Part shown: positions 43,873-54,200 of the stretch, one piece after another | Layout of the letters: every line of letters starts with the position of its first letter | Numbering within the stretch: the first letter of the stretch is position 1 | Assembly: GCA_040755755.1 (NCBI GenBank) | Contig: JBFLZW010000067.1 | Span: 1 to 61,827 of the forward strand | DNA length: 61,827 nucleotides | From: a bacterium | Lineage (GTDB): Bacteria > SZUA-182 > DTGQ01 | Reading direction: 5' to 3' | The notes under the pieces: model-generated | Seen by the model: the letters and a program-made list of their open reading frames with translations, nothing else | The model's database searches: none | What the model was told of the DNA's origin: nothing | Made by a program: the position numbers and the translations under genes

Positions 43873-44820
43873 TCATGATTCAACCTTTAAATCGAGCTGG
43901 TTTAAACCATCTCCCTGGCATACAGCTTTCCCTGGTATTACCGGCTCAGCCCTCTTCCCGCCAACCTGAAAAATAATCGGCTCTCCCAGTTGCATCCCTT
44001 CTTTCTCCGGAGTCCCTGCATCATCCATATAAACATGAAGAATTCCATATGTTCCATCCTTCTTAACCCTGGTTTTCCCACAGACCTTCCCCTCGGTGTT
44101 ATAGGCAACCACCCAGGCACCTTCATTAGGAGGATTGGTTATATGTCCCCAGAAATCAACACTCCAGGGGTTTGCTTCAGGATCGGGAATATTATCCTCT
44201 GGTTCCGGTGAGATTGGAGTGTCTTCGGGAGGAGTTACCGGCGGCCTTAACCACGGAATGGGATTGCCTCCATTATTCGTGGTCGAGGATTCCGCCAATG
44301 GTTTCCCGTATGACGAAGGGAGGGTTTTTTCCTTTGAAGCAAGAGAAATTAAAGATCCTGATCCGTATCCTGATCCGTAAATTTTTTCGCTTTTGTGCTT
44401 TGTTTGCCCTTGAGCTATCGTCGGATTCCCTGGCTGGCCATTTCCCTGCATGTCTGGATAAGTTCTATAGTTTTGTTGGTTGTTTTCCCACCAGCTTACA
44501 CTTTTTTTATTTTTATCTTCCAGATCATGAGCGGCTATTTGATTTTTGGGCGGCTCAACCTTCTCATCCTCATGGTGTACTTCCGGATGAAGGATTTCGC
44601 TGGCCTCATGCATATCGGAATTTTTTTTCTTTGAAGAATCGTTCAGCAAGCCATCAATCTTGTCCAGGAGAAGGGCTGTCTCCTCATTATCCAACAAAGT
44701 ACCATCCATCTCCTCGCCCTTTTCTGTTCTGTAGGATGAGCACCACATCCAGCCAAGAATAGTAATAGTACAAACGCCAAGGACCAACAGGGTTATTGAT
44801 AACTTGTTCTTGCCTGGCAT
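43873..44820 (-). CDS. Membrane-anchored protein with proline-rich linker and C-terminal beta domain
   Basis: A 315-residue protein of unknown function. One N-terminal hydrophobic segment (LSITLLVLGVCTITILGWMW, residues 7-26) looks like a signal anchor. Residues 30-215 are low-complexity, charged and then Gly/Ser/Pro-rich (YGSGYGSGS; PEPEDNIPDPEANP), probably an extended linker. Residues 216-315 form a beta domain (FWGHITNPPNEGAWVVAYN, then GKTRVKKDGTYGILHVYMDD), similar in pattern to the first domain of the next gene product. It precedes that gene by 16 bases. A periplasmic or surface spacer role is inferred. No catalytic motif is visible. Confidence 0.65.
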   Translation of the reverse strand: MPGKNKLSITLLVLGVCTITILGWMWCSSYRTEKGEEMDGTLLDNEETALLLDKIDGLLNDSSKKKNSDMHEASEILHPEVHHEDEKVEPPKNQIAAHDLEDKNKKSVSWWENNQQNYRTYPDMQGNGQPGNPTIAQGQTKHKSEKIYGSGYGSGSLISLASKEKTLPSSYGKPLAESSTTNNGGNPIPWLRPPVTPPEDTPISPEPEDNIPDPEANPWSVDFWGHITNPPNEGAWVVAYNTEGKVCGKTRVKKDGTYGILHVYMDDAGTPEKEGMQLGEPIIFQVGGKRAEPVIPGKAVCQGDGLNQLDLKVES

Positions 44821-44870
44821 TTTTTCCTACTCTCCTGACTCTTATTTTACAAAGTTTTCGTAAAGAGTTT

Positions 44871-44902
44871 ATGGTGAGGCCCCTTTTCAGAGGCCTCACC
44901 AT
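44871..44902 (-). terminator. Hairpin after the 1544-residue surface-protein gene
   Basis: ATGGTGAGGCC (44871-44881) pairs perfectly with GGCCTCACCAT (44892-44902) over a 10-base loop; flanking GAGTTT/AAACTC lengthens the stem. It sits 72 bases beyond the giant gene's stop on its transcript. Confidence 0.82.
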
Positions 44903-44974
44903 GAAACTCAACTCTTGTGAAAGATCAGTAGTATACTTTATATCTGACCTCGTAAGAGATCATGATACAAGGCA

Positions 44975-47900
44975 TTACCACATCACATCACACTCGTCCG
45001 TAATCCTTACCCAATATCCGAAGCCTGGACCAACATAGGTAATTTCGTTCAGCTCAGGCCGTCCAGGTTTGGCAGGATACCAAGCCTTGGATATCTTGCT
45101 TGAATCCATATTGGTGGGATCGTTCTGATAGAAGGTTCTGACGCCATCAAGCTTCGATCCGATCGACCAGAAAGCCTCACTGATCGCCGACACCTGATTA
45201 TAGCAGTCAGCCTCATCTGCATCGAAAATACTGGAGAATCCTACACCATACGGCAGGTAGGTATAGGAAACTTTCTGGCCCCAATACCCAAGCAGGTTCC
45301 AACCACCGTATACGCCCACATTAACCGGCAGCCGGTAGTTGGTGCTGTCTCTCAGAGAATCTCCAAGAACAACCAGGTTAGCGTTCAGTACGGACGGGAT
45401 ATTGATCCAGTAGCCATATCCAACAGAGAAGTACTCTACACCACCGGTGAAGTTCAACTGGCCGGTAGTAACAGGTTCAGTCACTCTCAGCGCATCCACT
45501 CTATCTGATTTCGATGGGTTAACGGTAAATATTCTGGACCATTGCTGATACAAGGAAGGAATAACCATATCGACACTGGCAGCCTTGACCAGGGTACTTG
45601 CATCAATATCCTTCCAGGTGCCGTCAACGTTCACCTGCAATGATGTACCAGCGACTTTACCATCACCCAGGACATATCTCTTGAGAGTCGAGAAAGAAAC
45701 CAGGTTCCAGCCCTTCTTCAGCGGTATCTCTTCATACTTGGTAAGATCGATATCGTGGGCTATATACTCATTATCTTTCCACTCAACATAGAAACCAGCA
45801 TCGTTCTTGCATCCGTTGGTGACCAGATATTTATGGGGCGTAATGTCATCGCCAGGCTCCGCAGGAGTTTCAACAACCAGATAGATCGGCTCGCCGGATT
45901 TAAAACCATCTTCCAGGCCAGAGCCAAGCATATCGCCGTAGATATTCATCATGTATTCGCCATTCGGATCGACATAGGCTGACCCAAAACAAACACCATT
46001 TTCAGCATCATCGCCTTCTGTAAAAGTATTTGGTGCAAGTACTTGTCTTACCATATCATAGCGGTCATAGGCAGCACTATTGGGATCGACGACTGTGCCA
46101 TCGACAACCTCATATCCAGTAACCCAATCGGGATGATCTTCGTCGTCATGCTGAGCTTCCAAATGCCGTGAATGCTCATAACGGAAGAGGTTATTCAGAC
46201 TGTAAGCGTAGATTCTCCACTTCTCGGCATCCGTCGGATTTTCAGCAACAGCGGGTTCAACCGGATCGCCATCAGGACCGATGATTTTTCCGCGCAATAT
46301 CATCGTACCAGCAGCGGTAGTTACATCGTGTCCTTCTACAGCACTGGTCAAACCGCCATCAATCTCGTGCTTTTGTGCCTCAAGATCATCCGGTCGATCT
46401 GACCAAATGGCACTCGATGCAGCGAAGTTCCAGTTCTTGTCGTAAACGCCGATCTGCCAATCATCCGGCCCCATATCCGCAGGATCAAATGCGGCACTCT
46501 CATAACCCGTTTCAACCGGCATAACATAGAGTGGAGTAGGATCAGTTTCATTGATTGGTGCATTTCCCGTATACGTAACCTTAAAAGACAAAGTGGTGGG
46601 ATTTTGCTCACACTCGTGCACAATATACTCGCCAATTGTAAGATCGGCTAAAGCTGGCTCTGCACTACCTGAAGCATTACCTCGAATTTCAAAATCGAGA
46701 CTTGCATCATGCTCAGCATCACTCCAGACATTCGGATCGATCGGTTCAGAATATTTTACTCTGAATGTATACTCAAACGTACCTGTCGTGCCGGCCGCAG
46801 GAGACTTGGTTTTTTGGAACGTAACCTTCAATGGAACTGGACGGGCCCCATCAGTGATTCCGGAGGATGGAATTACAATCTTGCTATCAACCCGGAGTTT
46901 TTCCTCACCCTCTGGTCTTTCGTTGGCCTCTTCATAATAATTGACATTGGGGGCTAGATTCAGAGTCAATGATGGGCGTGCACTGGTGTCCGGCATATCC
47001 ACTCGTTCTTTCAACATGACATCGACAGTATCATCATCTACGATATCTATAGACGAGGTTTTGGGATTCAGTAAAGAATAACCCACTACCGATGCAACAC
47101 CAACCGGCTCATCAAACCATTGATCGACAGGTTCGCTCCATACCACTCTCAGAGCCTCAATCTGTCCATTTCCAATTTCCTCTCCATCATGGATACTGCT
47201 ATCAACTGTGCTGACACTTACGATCCAGGGAGTGGTCCCATCTTTGATTGTCACCAGACGCACAAATTCTTCCAATCCCATATCTTCCATATCCCGAGCC
47301 CATGCCGGGTTGTCATGTTTATCGCGGAAGCCTTCACCCTTTTCAGCTTGAATACGTACCCGGGTCTCCCCTTCAATAACTGGGATAACCTGCTCGTCTT
47401 CCTCATCGCCATAGTTTTCGCCCATCTTAACCTGGATTTGAGCTGAGTAGCCAGTCCTTGGGGTGAATTCCGCATGCCGTCCAAAAGCCAGGTCTTCATC
47501 AAATGCATTGCCGTCACGATCTACCAGGGTCAAATCATACCGTGGGAAATATACGGCTCCGCACTGGATTGGCTCACTGAAGGTAAGGGTCATCACGTGG
47601 TTCTTTACATCATCATCCAGAAGCTGTGTATTGGATGGGTTCTTGTTATATGATGCAGACACAATATACGGGCCAACCGCATCAACGGAGGCTACTCCCT
47701 TATTATCGTTCACCAGGAGCGCACCAGTTTCACCCTTGATATGGGTTGCACCGAGCGAAGAAATCGACACTTGGGGAAGACCGGCATCACTGGTATCAGT
47801 CAGCCTTGCATTAATGGTCAACCGCACGGTATCTGCCTCGTCTGGAACCGGATCTAATTCATCCTCAATCTTGGAATAACGCAAAGCATCCAGCGTACCA

Positions 47901-49609
47901 TCGCCGTCAGAATCAAAGAGCCAGTCTGTCGCGAGGTCATCTTCTGGCAGAGCAAGCTTGTCAGCAGATGTCTTAACCAGATAATATTCAGCGTCACCCC
48001 ATTCTGCAGGAGTATTGAGATCGAGATCACCACTGAATTGAATGTCGATTGTAGTGAAATTTTCACCAACACTCGTCACTCTCACTTCTTTCACTCTTAA
48101 ACCGTTCATCACGCTTACTTCTCTTTCGATGATCCGGTTTCCGCTGAGGTCTCTGATCAGGCTTTGCTGATCTCTGTATATCTCATCAATATCACCGATG
48201 TCACCAACTCTTACCCCATAACCCACTGCCAATTTCTCAGGCAGAACGATTACATTGGCATTGGTCGTAGAATAGGTTGCTTTGCCGGTATATTTCACGA
48301 ATTCGTGATCGGAAGAACTCTTCCATACTTCAATGCCGTCGATGGGTGCTGATTTATCCAGGGGTTCATTGAAGATCAACAGGGTCCGGTTGTTAACTTC
48401 ATCCCGAAGAGCCTGCATTAAAACCGGGGCAGATCCATCAACAATACCAAAGTAAACATCGTAATCATCAGGATTTTCATCGTTGTCCACAGCCAGTGTC
48501 ACCTGTTCGGCTGAACCCCAGGCATAGACATCAACATCTTCGGTGGCCGGGACTACCAGGTACCGATAACCTTCCGCATCCGCCTGACTCCAGTCATTAT
48601 TGGTGGTGATGAATTTCCCATTTACATTGAGCTTGTTCATTCTCACTTCATCAAAATCAAGAGCTCCAGCAGGCATTTTCACCATGAGGACGGGTTCATC
48701 ATTAACCAGCGCAACCTCAGTCGTTGCTAACATGGAAGATTGTTGTGGATCAATAGTTTGCAGAAAGGAAACATTCCCGCCAATCTCATCCAAATCAGTC
48801 ACATAAGAAAGTCCGCTTTCATCTTTTACCTCAAACCGCAGATCTGAAGTCTGTGATAATGGATCGATTACCAATGAAACCGACTTGCTGAATTCGGAAG
48901 ACTGAACTCTTACTTTATAGTTCTTGTCTTCAGAACCGGCCAGCTTCGATTTCATCCAGACATATACCGGCCTTTCCACATCTTCGCCAGTTTCATCCAT
49001 CGTTGTGCTCTCCAAGGTATCTCCATCTGCAGAGGTAATGGTCGCTACAAAGAATTTCCGAATCTGGCTGCCAGTATCAGGCAGGAAGCTTTCATCCAAG
49101 TCAATTGCAGGAGGATTGTATTCCAGCCAGAACGACTTTGGAGCATCCATCCCTTTGATCAGGACTTCCAACTTAACAATACCTTCCCCGATTAATCCGG
49201 ACTCCTCATCGCCGATCGTCTCGAGCAGAGTAAAGTTTCCTTTCACCGTACCAGCGCTGTAGGTACAGCTATTGACGGAACTGATCGGAGGAATATGGAA
49301 ATCCTTATACGCGACGAATTCAGGCTCCCCGTCGCCATCCTTATCATAATACTGGTAACCTACAACGGTGATATCGGAGCCGCCTAATACTCCTGAATAG
49401 CCTGTCCCTTCATAATAAATGGTTCTGTTATCCTGTGAAATCTTATTATAGGGAGCTTGGGTCTTGTCCCCCTTTTTGTAAGCAGTGACATCTTCTTGTT
49501 TCATAGTCGGTGTAGTCGACGATGCCGCCCAGGCGCCACTTCCCGTAAAGACTACACAGGCTAGAATCAATAAAGTTGCGATAAAAGTAATTCCTTTTTT
49601 CATAGACAT
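44975..49609 (-). CDS. Giant acidic surface protein with SbsA-Ig-like repeats (S-layer candidate)
   Basis: A 1544-residue exported protein with a clear signal peptide (GITFIATLLILACVVFTGSGAWA). It is acidic. Several Ig-like units carry a recurrent strand such as LLIFNEPLDKSAP, MTLTFSEPIQCG, LRVVWSEPVDQW and FRVKYSEPIDPN, the F-S-E-P-(I/V)-D signature of SbsA-type bacterial Ig domains found in S-layer and large surface proteins. The last 260 residues hold W-N-L and G-Y-W-(I/V) modules (KKGWNLVSFSTL, YGYWINIP, GGWNLLGYWG, GFGYWVRI). AGGAGG is seven bases before the ATG. It has no SLH or dockerin module. A 1.5 kb non-coding region precedes it, consistent with a highly expressed, separately controlled gene. 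S-layer function is inference. Confidence 0.75.
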   Translation of the reverse strand: MSMKKGITFIATLLILACVVFTGSGAWAASSTTPTMKQEDVTAYKKGDKTQAPYNKISQDNRTIYYEGTGYSGVLGGSDITVVGYQYYDKDGDGEPEFVAYKDFHIPPISSVNSCTYSAGTVKGNFTLLETIGDEESGLIGEGIVKLEVLIKGMDAPKSFWLEYNPPAIDLDESFLPDTGSQIRKFFVATITSADGDTLESTTMDETGEDVERPVYVWMKSKLAGSEDKNYKVRVQSSEFSKSVSLVIDPLSQTSDLRFEVKDESGLSYVTDLDEIGGNVSFLQTIDPQQSSMLATTEVALVNDEPVLMVKMPAGALDFDEVRMNKLNVNGKFITTNNDWSQADAEGYRYLVVPATEDVDVYAWGSAEQVTLAVDNDENPDDYDVYFGIVDGSAPVLMQALRDEVNNRTLLIFNEPLDKSAPIDGIEVWKSSSDHEFVKYTGKATYSTTNANVIVLPEKLAVGYGVRVGDIGDIDEIYRDQQSLIRDLSGNRIIEREVSVMNGLRVKEVRVTSVGENFTTIDIQFSGDLDLNTPAEWGDAEYYLVKTSADKLALPEDDLATDWLFDSDGDGTLDALRYSKIEDELDPVPDEADTVRLTINARLTDTSDAGLPQVSISSLGATHIKGETGALLVNDNKGVASVDAVGPYIVSASYNKNPSNTQLLDDDVKNHVMTLTFSEPIQCGAVYFPRYDLTLVDRDGNAFDEDLAFGRHAEFTPRTGYSAQIQVKMGENYGDEEDEQVIPVIEGETRVRIQAEKGEGFRDKHDNPAWARDMEDMGLEEFVRLVTIKDGTTPWIVSVSTVDSSIHDGEEIGNGQIEALRVVWSEPVDQWFDEPVGVASVVGYSLLNPKTSSIDIVDDDTVDVMLKERVDMPDTSARPSLTLNLAPNVNYYEEANERPEGEEKLRVDSKIVIPSSGITDGARPVPLKVTFQKTKSPAAGTTGTFEYTFRVKYSEPIDPNVWSDAEHDASLDFEIRGNASGSAEPALADLTIGEYIVHECEQNPTTLSFKVTYTGNAPINETDPTPLYVMPVETGYESAAFDPADMGPDDWQIGVYDKNWNFAASSAIWSDRPDDLEAQKHEIDGGLTSAVEGHDVTTAAGTMILRGKIIGPDGDPVEPAVAENPTDAEKWRIYAYSLNNLFRYEHSRHLEAQHDDEDHPDWVTGYEVVDGTVVDPNSAAYDRYDMVRQVLAPNTFTEGDDAENGVCFGSAYVDPNGEYMMNIYGDMLGSGLEDGFKSGEPIYLVVETPAEPGDDITPHKYLVTNGCKNDAGFYVEWKDNEYIAHDIDLTKYEEIPLKKGWNLVSFSTLKRYVLGDGKVAGTSLQVNVDGTWKDIDASTLVKAASVDMVIPSLYQQWSRIFTVNPSKSDRVDALRVTEPVTTGQLNFTGGVEYFSVGYGYWINIPSVLNANLVVLGDSLRDSTNYRLPVNVGVYGGWNLLGYWGQKVSYTYLPYGVGFSSIFDADEADCYNQVSAISEAFWSIGSKLDGVRTFYQNDPTNMDSSKISKAWYPAKPGRPELNEITYVGPGFGYWVRITDECDVMW

Positions 49610-51157
49610 GTGAAAACCTCCTAACCATTACAAAAAAATACTAGGTTAACGTGTTATAACCTGGGATGACGACGATGAATTGTATTGTACGATTATCCTA
49701 ACCTACCATCTCACCTCCTTATGACTTTTACTCTCTCTAGAATCTCCTAGATAATGATTCTTTCTCATCACCTCCTCTGCAAAGACAGTTATTTCAGACA
49801 ATCTAAATTCTACTGAGATATATGACACTTTATCTTTTCCTGTTATGGTTTCTTTTCCGATCATTTCCAGGAATCATTTCCACGTCAGGCTAATGTCTTT
49901 ATGAGTAATCAGGTATTGGTATTATAGGCAATTATTTTCATACTCGCTTATCAAGTGTGTGGTCGGTCACTGACTGCTGTACGCATAATTACATTCCTGA
50001 TCCCTGCTTACTCCGATGCCATACTTACCGTAAACAGCATACTGCACTGGCATACCGCTCTCAAGGTTCCACCTATCCAAAGCCTTAACCTAAATCGCCG
50101 CCGCTTTTCCCTTCTTAACCTTGCAGTAGCTTATGCAAGTTTTGTACCTTACTTCCTTAACCTGATTTCCATTCAAGGCCTTATAAATACCACTGACCGG
50201 GAGCTTCCAGCATCTTTCCTCATTCATAAAAGTTTCCCTGCCATGTGAAAAATATTTATGTCCACCTGCACCTCTTTATACCCTGAAACTTTAAATATCA
50301 TAAACATAAATAATAACAAGCTGATATACCAACCCTCCTGGTTATTCCGGATACAAATTAAACTATTTCCTAAAAACTAATATCTCCTGAGTCATAATTT
50401 TTCCGGTGGTATACTGATGCCAGAGTTTCTCTCCTATGTGAAAAAGAATTCATAGTTTAAAACTTGTTTACTTATTTCTTCTTACTTTTTAATATATTAG
50501 GGATATGTGTAAAACATTACATACCGGAGAACCCTTTTGCAAGAACTCCTGCTTTTCCCAACTCATACAGTTTGAAGAACGTCATACTCATGCTCCTTGC
50601 ATTCCTCTGCTTCCCCTCCTATCCCTTTAACATCAGAATGACTCAGCGCCTCTTCCAAAACCTCCGACCAATAGGTGCGATTTGGGATTTAGGATTTGAA
50701 TAGCCTCTCAGTATGGACATTCATCAAGCCAACACTCTTGAACACGCAATGTTATCAGCGCTTATTCCAAAATCTTTGGGAACTGACGAACTCATTGACC
50801 TGAAATGGAGTTCTAGGATAGACTCTCAAACTTTCTTACCTTTCGTAGTAGCGGTTTAAAGCTAAAAATACCTTTTCTCCTAGTCTCAAGAAATGAACAA
50901 GAGATAGTCTTAGCCTCTTTTCCTTTCTTTATAGACGATCCTTCCTGGAGACTACTTATGCATAATAATGTGTGTATCCTGCCTTTATCCATACTTCAAT
51001 TTTTATGCCCATCCACCTGCCGTCAGGGTCAATATCATTATGATTATGATAAGGAATAACCACCGGTCACACCCCTCACCCCAGCCCTCTCCCCACAGGG
51101 GGGAGGGAGAAAAACGCAGCCTGAATTCAATCGAACATTCAGCCTTTGAGCTCGACG
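49610..51157. other. 1.5 kb gene-free leader/intergenic region
   Basis: AT-rich sequence between two minus-strand surface genes with only short, unconvincing frames. Seen in it: AGGAGG of the downstream gene at its left end, an AGGTTA/TAACCT inverted repeat with an 8-base gap (49643-49662), and a GC-rich dispersed repeat near 51072. The promoter of the 1544-residue gene must lie here. Confidence 0.7.
51072..51110. repeat. Dispersed GC-rich repeat
   Basis: The 23 bases 51072-51094 are the exact reverse complement of 60921-60943, inside the inverted-repeat element at the right end of the window. A short CCCC/GGGG hairpin follows in both. Confidence 0.85.
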
Positions 51158-51192
51158 CCTCAAAGTCCCCCTTTTCAAGGGGGACTTTGAGG
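51158..51192 (-). terminator. Perfect 16-bp hairpin after the C25 peptidase gene
   Basis: Bases 51158-51173 pair without mismatch with 51177-51192 around a 3-base loop, ending 10 bases beyond the peptidase stop on the minus strand. No T run follows. Confidence 0.85.
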
Positions 51193-51201
51193 TATCTTTG
51201 T

Positions 51202-54200
51202 CTAATCCAGACACGAAGGAAGCTTCATATACTTATGAAAAATGCACTCAGCATCTCTGACAGTGACTTCTCCATCTGCGTTGACATCACAGCATGCAGG
51301 ACAGGGACCGCTCCCCATCGAGCAGGTGAAGGCGATCAGGGCATCGCCCGGCGTGATGCGGCCATCCCCGTTCAAATCGCCATCACAGTGAGGCAGAGTC
51401 CTTACACACCCGCCCGAAGCGCTCCAGGTCCTGATCATATCTACCAGGGCTTCCACTCTCAGCGGGGAGGTGCAATCCTCCCGCTCCGAAATGATCTCAA
51501 ACTTCAGATTGACCACAACTCCCGTGCTCCCCCTGACAATGCTATTATTATCCAGACTGCTGTCAAATCCTCCAATATGGATACGTCCTCCCAGATCGCT
51601 CACGGAAAAGAAATCGAGAGACCGGCTGAGCGGACCCTTCTCGTCATCGAGCCTTCCATCATCGATATAGACCAGGGAGTCGGTATCATAAACCACATCG
51701 AAGCCAAAGCTCTCAACAGCATTGGGTGCACTCTGGATTCTGACGGGGATTGTCACCTGCGAACCCGCCTTACCCACTGCATCTCCCAGATCCAGGATTC
51801 CGCTGTCATCCTCGTTACACAGGCATTCATCCCCCCCTGACTCCGGGCCATTGACGAGCATGGTATACCCGGAAGGCAGGCGGTAGGAAACCTGTACCCC
51901 GGTTAAATCCTCAACTGATTCATCCACATCGATGACCGCCTGGCCATTCCGGGATATCCCCTGCCCCAGAATCTCTCCATCCCTGATCAGAGAGACCAGA
52001 ACATCATCTTCCGATGCCGGAACGATGAATTGCCCGGCGAGCTGCTTAATCGGATCCGGACCCGGATCGGGGAGCTTGATGTATACAATCTCTTTATACA
52101 ACTTTGTCCAGGGGATGATAATCGTCGGATGGGGATTTTTCGTCCAGACTTCCATCGTGGGATCACCCAGGCAGTGATAAAGCTCGAATTCCCGTTGGAC
52201 AGTGCTGCCGGACCAGTGATCATTGACATACAGCTTGGCGGCATTCAGTACATCGCCCAGCCGTTTGGATGTGGCCGTCACTGAAGGGGTAAGGTGAAAA
52301 TCCGGCCAGATGAATTCAGTCAGGCCCCTGACCAGATCATCGTTCGGATAGGTTGGAGAATTTCTGGTGGCCGCGATAACAGCCGCGGCCCCTCCATCTC
52401 TGGTTACAAGCTGCTCGGCAAAGGACTCCGTGGTGGTAGAGGAATCCGAGTCGGTCTCATTATCAAACCAGCCTGACTGGCAGTTGATGCTGAAAATTAC
52501 CGGACTCAGGCTGCCGGTATTCAAGCTGGCAAAATTGGATGTGGTAAAACTCGGATGTGCCCAGCCGCTCCTTCCGGCATGATCCCGGTGAGCCATAAGA
52601 ACAGCCCCTTCATTGAGGCCGGTTACGATATCAGCGGCATTGCCGTCCCAGGGGAAGCCCGGTTTTTTCAGATCCGCCGGAATAGCGGTGCCGTCCGAAT
52701 AGTACTGCGGGTTACTGCTGCTGCTGACGTATTCTCTCTGAACTGTGTAGCCCTTGCCGGTAAAGAAGCTGTATAACTCCTGAATAGTCTGGACGTAATT
52801 CCGGTCGTCCTGGCCATCGTTATTACCATCCTGAAAATATGCTCCCAGGATAACCCGCCGGTAGAAGCCTGAATTCGTTGGTGGAGTCTTTTCATAGGCG
52901 ATGATCCGGTCGACAACCCTCTGTGCCTCGGTCGATGAATTGACCGGCAGCCGTCCAATGGCCAGGTCCGGGAAATACTGTCCTGCACCATTATCCATGT
53001 CAGCATAATAGAGGTCGGTAGGTGCCTGCACTGTTGATCCGGATGGAGTGTAATAATGGGTAGGGATATCCTCCGCGTCTCCCATGAGCAATACATAACT
53101 GAGGTTATGATTGTCATATATATCTCTGATATATTCCCTGATATGCGCAGCCGAAGTTCCCCCTTGTGCATCCTGGATGTCATCCAGGGTACGGACCCAG
53201 GTCCAGAATCCTTTTTCCCGCTTCCAGGCAGCCAGAGTTTCAGCCTGAGTTACGAATTCATCCGGGGTAATGATGAGCAAATCACACCGCAGGTAGAGAA
53301 CAGCGCCCAATTTAGCCAGCAGTTCAGCCTTGCTTAATATACCGACTTTCGCGGAATTAGCCAGAACCATGCTGTAGGTATCCTCAAAATAGAGAGACCT
53401 TTTTTCATCCGGTATGTAGCTGTCTTCTCCGCCGGTAAAACTGATATCAAGGGTAAGATCAGGATAAAGACGAAGCTCTTTCAGGGCAGGATTATACCGG
53501 GCCGTGGTCACCTTGATGATGGCGACTTTGCAGCCGCGCAGCATGTCATAACGGATGGCAATCAAATCCTCCGGCAGGAACCTGTTCAGCCGGTAATTTA
53601 TCTTATCGATAAAGGCCGGGGTTGTTTCAAAGCTTTGGGCTGTCCCGGCCTGGTCTTCCGGAATCGGCTGAAACGGGCAGACCCTGATACCAGTGATTAC
53701 TTTCGGTTCCCCCTCGATAACCCTGACATTCATTTCAGCCCCGACAGGTATAGCTACAACTTTGGTAAAACCAGGCAGCGCGGGCTGACCCTCCTCCCCA
53801 CTCACAAACCCTTCTTTTCCTATCAGCGATATTTTCTGATATTCCTGGTTATTTCCCGTAATCTTGGAGAAATTAACCGCAGCGAGCTGGCTTTGGATTG
53901 AGAAATTCCTGGTATTCAGCGGAGTAATGGTCTTGAACTCAAAGGACCTGGTGATCGGCAATTGAGCTGAAAGAATTTCTTCATTCAGGACAACAGATAC
54001 AGGTTGTAATGCTTCCGGCGTGGTTGCCGCAGGGATGATTCTTGCTATATCGATGGACCTTAGCCCTGATAAATCAATCGGTTGTATGGCGGCTATCGAA
54101 ACAGGCTGAATGGCAGCTAATAGCGATGGATCTTTGATCGTGATGAGATCACCGGCTGCTCTGATTGAAGGAGGAATCAGGAAATGAATTAAAACACTCA

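Noticed and set aside
49955-50703. Short plus-strand ORFs in the long intergenic region
   Set aside because: Odd composition, no start signals, opposite to flanking genes, no recognisable product.
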